64,000 bases of DNA from an uncultured Clostridia bacterium (GTDB taxonomy: Bacteria > Bacillota > Clostridia > Christensenellales > Aristaeellaceae). Made by a program: the position numbers and the translations under genes. Below are positions 59,861 through 64,000 of this stretch, piece by piece (within the stretch, counting starts at the first letter, position 1; each line of letters opens with the position of its first letter). The stretch covers positions 50,756 through 114,755 of the forward strand of contig CALVKT010000052.1 of assembly GCA_944333055.1 (NCBI GenBank), in the 5' to 3' direction. The notes beneath the pieces were generated by a model. The model did no database searches, had not been told where the DNA came from, and was given only the letters and a program-made list of their open reading frames with translations.

Positions 59861-59886
59861 TCTCTGAATGAAAGAAGGATCTTCCC

Positions 59887-60900
59887 ATGATCATCATCAT
59901 GAAGCCCAAGGCCACGGAGGAGGAGATCTCCTCGCTGTGCACATCCCTGGAAACGCAGGGCATGCAGATTCAGCGCAACGCCGGCGTCGACTGCGTCGTG
60001 CTGGGCGTCATCGGCGACGTGGCGCACCTGGACCCGCAGGATTTCCTCATCCGCCCCGGCGTGGAGCGCATCATGCCGGTTTCCGAGCCCTTCAAGAAGG
60101 CCAACCGCAAGTTCCATCCCAAGGACTCCGTCATCGACTGCGCGGGCGTGCAGGTCGGCGGGCGCAGGCTGGCCATATTCGCCGGGCCGTGCTCCGTGGA
60201 AACCCACGAGCAGATCACCGATACCGCGCTCAAGGTGCGCGCGGCGGGCGCGGACGTGCTGCGCGGCGGCGCGTACAAGCCGCGCACGTCGCCCTATGCG
60301 TTTCAGGGGCTCAAGCTTGAGGGACTCAAGCTGCTCGAAGAGGCGCGCGCCATTTCCGGCATGCCCATCTGCACCGAGATCATGAGCCCGAAGCTCGTGG
60401 AGGAATTCTACCGGCGGGTGGACATCATCCAGGTCGGCGCGCGCAACATGCAGAACTTCGACCTGCTCACCGAGCTCGGCCAGACGCGCAAGCCCATCCT
60501 GCTCAAGCGCGGCCTCAACGCCACGGTCAACGAGTGGCTCATGAGCGCGGAGTACATCATGGCCGCCGGCAACCCGAACGTCATCCTCTGCGAGCGGGGC
60601 ATCCGCACGTTTGAGACGTACACCCGCAACACGCTCGACCTGTCCGCCGTGCAGGCGGTCAAGCAGCTCTCGCACCTGCCGGTGATCGTCGATCCAAGCC
60701 ACGCGACGGGCCTCAACTGGATGGTGGAGCGCATGTCGCTGGCGGCCGTCGCCGCCGGCGCGGACGGCCTGATCGTGGAGGTACACAACAACCCGGCGCG
60801 CGCGCTGTGCGACGGCGCGCAGAGCCTCACCCCGGCGCAGTTTGCGCAGATGATGGGCAAGCTGCACGCCATGGCCCCGATCGTGGAGAGAACGCTATGA
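59887..60900 (+). CDS. aroF: 3-deoxy-7-phosphoheptulonate synthase (DAHP synthase, type I beta)
   Basis: A 337-residue enzyme with an N-terminal ferredoxin-like regulatory domain (residues 1-70; MIIIMKPKATEEEISSL) followed by the KDO/DAHP TIM barrel. Barrel blocks are FAGPCSVETHEQI near 98-110, GAYKPRTSPYAFQG near 130-143 and VDPSHATGLNWM near 268-279. It condenses phosphoenolpyruvate and erythrose 4-phosphate, the first step of the shikimate pathway. The regulatory domain usually confers Phe/Tyr feedback. It sits behind a Phe-rich leader peptide and overlaps tyrA by 4 bases. Confidence 0.96.
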   Translation: MIIIMKPKATEEEISSLCTSLETQGMQIQRNAGVDCVVLGVIGDVAHLDPQDFLIRPGVERIMPVSEPFKKANRKFHPKDSVIDCAGVQVGGRRLAIFAGPCSVETHEQITDTALKVRAAGADVLRGGAYKPRTSPYAFQGLKLEGLKLLEEARAISGMPICTEIMSPKLVEEFYRRVDIIQVGARNMQNFDLLTELGQTRKPILLKRGLNATVNEWLMSAEYIMAAGNPNVILCERGIRTFETYTRNTLDLSAVQAVKQLSHLPVIVDPSHATGLNWMVERMSLAAVAAGADGLIVEVHNNPARALCDGAQSLTPAQFAQMMGKLHAMAPIVERTL

Positions 60901-61775
60901 AGATGATGATGATCGGCCTGGGCCTGATCGGCGGCAGCATGGCGCTGGCGCTGCGCGGCTACCCGGACGCCGAGCTCTACGCCGTGGATCGCGACGATTT
61001 CACGCGCTTTGAGGCGCTCAACCGCGGCGCGGTGCTCGCCGCCTGGAAGGACGCACAGGAGGCGCCGCTGGAGACCATGGACGTGGTCGTGCTCTGCCTG
61101 CATCCGGGCGCGGCGGCGGACTTTGTGCGCGCGCAGGCGCGCCGCCTCAAGCCCGGCGCGCTGCTCACGGACGTGTGCGGCGTCAAGCGGCCGCTGCACG
61201 AGGCGGTCATGGCGCTTGAGGACAGGCCGTTCGTATACCTGGGCGGCCATCCGATGGCCGGGCGCGAGCGCGGCGGCTTTGCCAACGCCACGGCCGACCT
61301 CTTCCGCGGCAGCCACTACATCCTCACGCCCGACGACACCGTGCCGCAGGAGGCCGTCCACCTGATGGAGCGGCTTGTGCAGTACATGGGCTGCTGCGAC
61401 ATCGTGTACACCGACCCGCAGGCGCACGACGCGCGCATCGCCTACACGAGCCAACTGATGCACGTCATCGCGCTGGCGCTGTGCGAGCAGCGCCTGCTCT
61501 TTGACAGCTACGGCTTTGAGGGCGGCTCGTTCCGCGGCGCGACGCGCGTGGCCGCGCTGGAGCCCGATCTCTGGACGGAGCTGTTCTGGGCGAACCGCGA
61601 CACGCTGGCCGAGCTGACGGACGAGCTGATCGGGCGCCTGCGCGAATACAGCGAATTGCTGCGCGCAGGCGACCGCGACGCGCTGTTCGCGCGCCTGACG
61701 GCCTCCAGCGACCGCAAGAAGGCGTTTGACAGGCTGCGCTCCGACGCGCCCAGCCAAACGCCGCTGTTCAAATGA
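60897..61775 (+). CDS. tyrA: Prephenate dehydrogenase
   Basis: A 292-residue TyrA-type protein overlapping aroF by ATGA. The NAD-binding motif is MIGLGLIGGSMALAL (residues 5-19). The substrate block GGHPMAGRERGGFANA near 116-131 contains the conserved His and Arg of prephenate dehydrogenases. SQLMHVIALAL lies near 186-196. No C-terminal ACT domain is present. It makes 4-hydroxyphenylpyruvate on the way to Tyr. Confidence 0.93.
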   Translation: MKMMMIGLGLIGGSMALALRGYPDAELYAVDRDDFTRFEALNRGAVLAAWKDAQEAPLETMDVVVLCLHPGAAADFVRAQARRLKPGALLTDVCGVKRPLHEAVMALEDRPFVYLGGHPMAGRERGGFANATADLFRGSHYILTPDDTVPQEAVHLMERLVQYMGCCDIVYTDPQAHDARIAYTSQLMHVIALALCEQRLLFDSYGFEGGSFRGATRVAALEPDLWTELFWANRDTLAELTDELIGRLREYSELLRAGDRDALFARLTASSDRKKAFDRLRSDAPSQTPLFK

Positions 61776-61790
61776 GGAGGAGGGATTGAC

Positions 61791-62867
61791 GTGCCCGTCG
61801 TCACCGTGACCGCCCCCGCGCCCGATAGCCGGTATGAGATCCACATCGGCCACGGGCTGCTGCGCGCCTGCGCGCCGCACTTTGCGCCCTATGCGGGCCG
61901 CCGTGCCGCCGTCGTCGCCGACAGCCACACCGCGCCGCTCTACGCGCAGGCGCTGCTCGATCAGCTCCGCCTTGCCGGGCTGGAAGCGTCCGTCATGGAG
62001 CTGCCCGCGGGCGAGCCCACCAAGTGCCCCGAACGGCTCGCCGGGCTCTACGACGCGTTTTTGGACCGGCACATCACGCGCGCCGATCTGGTCGTCGCGC
62101 TGGGCGGCGGCGTCGTGGGCGACATCGCCGGATACGCCGCCTGCACCTACCTGCGCGGCGTGCACTTCGTGCAGATCCCCACCACGCTGCTGGCGCAGGT
62201 GGATTCCTCCGTCGGCGGCAAGGTCGCCGTCAACCACCCGCGCGGCAAGAACCTGCTGGGCGCGTTTTATCAGCCGGAGCTGGTGCTCATCGACTGCGAC
62301 ACGCTCGCGACGCTCGACGCGCGGCAGATCGGCGCGGGGCTGGGCGAGGTGATCAAGTACGGCTGCATCCGCGACCGCGCGCTCTTTGAGCAGCTGGAGC
62401 GCCTTGGCACGCGTGAAAACCTGATGCCCGCGCTCGACGATGTCATCGCGCGCTGCTGCGCGATCAAGGCGGACTACGTGCGCGAGGACCCGCACGACCA
62501 CGGCGTGCGCATGCAGCTGAACTTCGGCCACACGCTGGCGCACGCGCTGGAGAACGTGATGGGCTACGGCGAGCTGCTCCACGGCGAGGCCGTGGCCATC
62601 GGCATGGTGGCCGCCGCCGGCTGGGGCGAAGCGCTGGGCGTCACGCCCACGGGCGCCGCCGCGCGCATCCGCGCCGTGCTCGCGGGCTACGGCCTGATGA
62701 CCGAGGCGCCCCCGAACCTGAGCGCCGGGCGGCTCGCCGCCGCGATGGCGCTGGACAAGAAGGCCGAAGGCGACGTCGTGCGCACCGTGCTGCTCACGGA
62801 AATCGGCGCGTGCAAAGCCGTGCCGCTCGCGCCCGCGCAGCTTCAGGCCCTGCTCTTTGCGAGGTGA
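61791..62867 (+). CDS. aroB: 3-dehydroquinate synthase
   Basis: A 358-residue AroB with GTG start behind GGAGGAGGG. It has VALGGGVVGDIAGYAACTYL near residues 102-121, the QIPTTLLAQVDSSVGGKVAVN block (about 126-146), FGHTLAHALE near 246-255 and HGEAVAIGM near 264-272. The metal ligands Glu and two His are in place. Second step of the shikimate pathway. Confidence 0.96.
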   Translation: MPVVTVTAPAPDSRYEIHIGHGLLRACAPHFAPYAGRRAAVVADSHTAPLYAQALLDQLRLAGLEASVMELPAGEPTKCPERLAGLYDAFLDRHITRADLVVALGGGVVGDIAGYAACTYLRGVHFVQIPTTLLAQVDSSVGGKVAVNHPRGKNLLGAFYQPELVLIDCDTLATLDARQIGAGLGEVIKYGCIRDRALFEQLERLGTRENLMPALDDVIARCCAIKADYVREDPHDHGVRMQLNFGHTLAHALENVMGYGELLHGEAVAIGMVAAAGWGEALGVTPTGAAARIRAVLAGYGLMTEAPPNLSAGRLAAAMALDKKAEGDVVRTVLLTEIGACKAVPLAPAQLQALLFAR

Positions 62868-62871
62868 TAGC

Positions 62872-64000
62872 ATGATCAAGACCGTATCGCCCGGCTCGCT
62901 CTGCGGCACGCTCGACGTGATGCCCAGCAAGTCCGCCTCCCACCGCGCGCTGATGCTCGCGGCCATGGCGCGCGGAGAGACCACGCTCGCGCCGCTTCAG
63001 CTCTCCCGCGACGTCGAGGCGACGCTCGATTGCGCCCGCGCGCTGGGCCTCGCCGTGCGCACGCAGACCGCGCCGCACGCGCAGCCCGGCTTCCTGACCG
63101 TCAAGCTCGAAGGCGGCGGCGCGAAGGACGGCCCGCGCACGCTCGACTGCGGCGAGTCCGGCTCCACGCTGCGCTTCTTCATCCCGCTGGCGCTCGATGG
63201 GCGCGGGCCGGTGACGTTCATCGGCCACGGGCGGCTGATGCGCCGGCCGCTCGATGTCTATGCAGATCTGTTCCGCCCGCTCGGCGTGCGCTGGGCGCAG
63301 GAGGGCGACCGCCTGACCGTCGAAGGCACGCTGCGCGCTGGCGTCTACGCGCTGCGCGGCGACGTGAGCAGCCAGTTCATCACCGGCCTCCTGCTCGCGC
63401 TGCCGCAGCGCGCCGGCGACAGCGTCATCCGCATCACCACGCCGCTGGAGTCGCGCGCGTACGTGGATCTGACGCGCAGCGTGCAGCGGACGTTCGGCAT
63501 CGTCTCCCACTGGCAGGACGCGCAGACGCTCCTCATCCCCGGCGGGCAGCGGGCCGTGTCCCCCGGCCACGCGCGCGTGGAGAGCGACTGGAGCCACGCG
63601 GCCTTCTTCCTGGTGGCCGGGTGCCTGTCGAGCACCGGGCCGCTCACGCTGCGCGGGCTCGACCTGCATAGCGCGCAGGGCGACCGCGAGATCGTGCGCA
63701 TCCTGCAAGACATGGGCGCGGTCATCAGCCGTCAGGGCGGGCTGCTGACCGTCTGCCCCTCCCGGCTGCACGCCGTGCACGCGGACGTCTCCCAGGTGCC
63801 GGATCTGGCGCCCGCGCTCGCCGTGGCGATGGCCGCGGCGGAGGGCGAGAGCCGCATCACCGGCGCGGCGCGCCTGCGGCTCAAGGAGAGCGACCGCCTC
63901 GGCGCGCTGGCCGAAGGGTTGACGGCGCTTGGAGCGTTCGTGACCGAGCGGGCGGACGGACTCACCGTCCACGGCGGCGGCGTGCAGGGCGGCACGGTGG
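62872..64000 (+). CDS. aroA: 3-phosphoshikimate 1-carboxyvinyltransferase (3' end outside window)
   Basis: The frame opens at ATG 62872, 4 bases after the aroB stop, and is still open at the window edge (376 codons seen of about 420-430 expected). Signatures are MPSKSASHRALMLAA near residues 17-31, the phosphate-binding CGESGSTLRFFIPLAL near 92-107, SSQFITGLLLALP near 167-179 and RLKESDRL near 339-346. EPSP synthase, sixth step of the shikimate pathway. The operon probably continues (aroC, pheA or aroK) to the right. Confidence 0.95.
   Translation, partial: MIKTVSPGSLCGTLDVMPSKSASHRALMLAAMARGETTLAPLQLSRDVEATLDCARALGLAVRTQTAPHAQPGFLTVKLEGGGAKDGPRTLDCGESGSTLRFFIPLALDGRGPVTFIGHGRLMRRPLDVYADLFRPLGVRWAQEGDRLTVEGTLRAGVYALRGDVSSQFITGLLLALPQRAGDSVIRITTPLESRAYVDLTRSVQRTFGIVSHWQDAQTLLIPGGQRAVSPGHARVESDWSHAAFFLVAGCLSSTGPLTLRGLDLHSAQGDREIVRILQDMGAVISRQGGLLTVCPSRLHAVHADVSQVPDLAPALAVAMAAAEGESRITGAARLRLKESDRLGALAEGLTALGAFVTERADGLTVHGGGVQGGTV

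Noticed and set aside
60408..62984. 858-codon minus-strand open frame opposite aroF-tyrA-aroB
   Set aside because: Antisense shadow of three recognised shikimate/tyrosine genes.

Overview
The window looks like chromosomal DNA from a GC-rich, gut-type member of the Clostridia (Bacillota). A Christensenellales-like lineage is my best guess, not proven. The basis is mostly Shine-Dalgarno-led genes with GTG/TTG starts among ATG, Firmicute families (DUF896, DUF1292, DegV, SpoIID/LytB-like, FabK, a FabT-like MarR regulator, FeoB-associated Cys-rich protein), LPxTG-type surface proteins, and strong TTGACA/TATAAT promoters in AT-poor DNA. No rRNA operon, CRISPR array or intact transposon is present. 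GC-rich coding DNA produces very long antisense open frames, which are not listed as genes.

Layout. 1-4.1 kb: polysaccharide O-acetylation genes (MBOAT acyltransferase between two paralogous SGNH-like proteins) and a VanY-type carboxypeptidase. 4.1-5.4 kb: decayed patch with an LPxTG protein fragment and a frameshifted IS1182-type transposase, then tRNA-Ala(GGC). 5.6-9.4 kb: ferrous iron uptake (feoA, feoB, Cys-rich partner), a ZIP transporter and a DUF1292 protein. 9.4-16.2 kb: uvrC, a YifB/ComM ATPase, an esterase, a SpoIID-like lipoprotein, an iron-type DtxR repressor and a GNAT enzyme. 16.2-19.9 kb: a LysR regulator divergent from metN-metI-metQ. 20.2-25 kb: SH3-repeat secreted protein, DUF896, an RNA m5C methyltransferase, a YczE-like membrane protein, and an orphan phosphonate-type binding protein followed by a 16-codon phnC stub. 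25-34.5 kb: ogt, an acetyltransferase, MFS/DUF2000 with a frameshifted LysR gene, an AI-2E fragment, metK, HdeD-like, DegV, a small anchored protein and an FAD oxidoreductase with a structured leader. 34.9-38.4 kb: accessory genes (SLOG, XRE, Vat-like acetyltransferase, choloylglycine-hydrolase-like enzyme, CD3324-like) ending at tRNA-Leu(CAA). 38.5-43.4 kb: an iron(III)-type ABC transporter with a fused permease. 43.6-46.2 kb: a sortase-anchored surface protein broken in two places, one of them a nine-base C/G run. 46.6-54.4 kb: type II fatty-acid operon acpP-accB-accC-accD-accA-fabK-fabG-fabF-fabZ-marR. 54.7-57.5 kb: a small conserved-looking protein, dus, and a divergent HTH / S24-repressor module with repeated operators. 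57.6-59.6 kb: TrkH/TrkA potassium uptake. 59.7 kb to the end: aroF-tyrA-aroB-aroA behind a Phe-rich leader peptide and attenuator.

Themes. Several operons carry readable cis-regulation: a 34-bp palindrome at the fab promoter, a LysR box before met, repeated S24-repressor sites, a leader-peptide attenuator before aro, and an unidentified riboswitch-like leader before the FAD oxidoreductase. Gene decay is also visible: phnC stub, AI-2E fragment, transposase relic, and frameshifts in a LysR gene and a surface protein gene.
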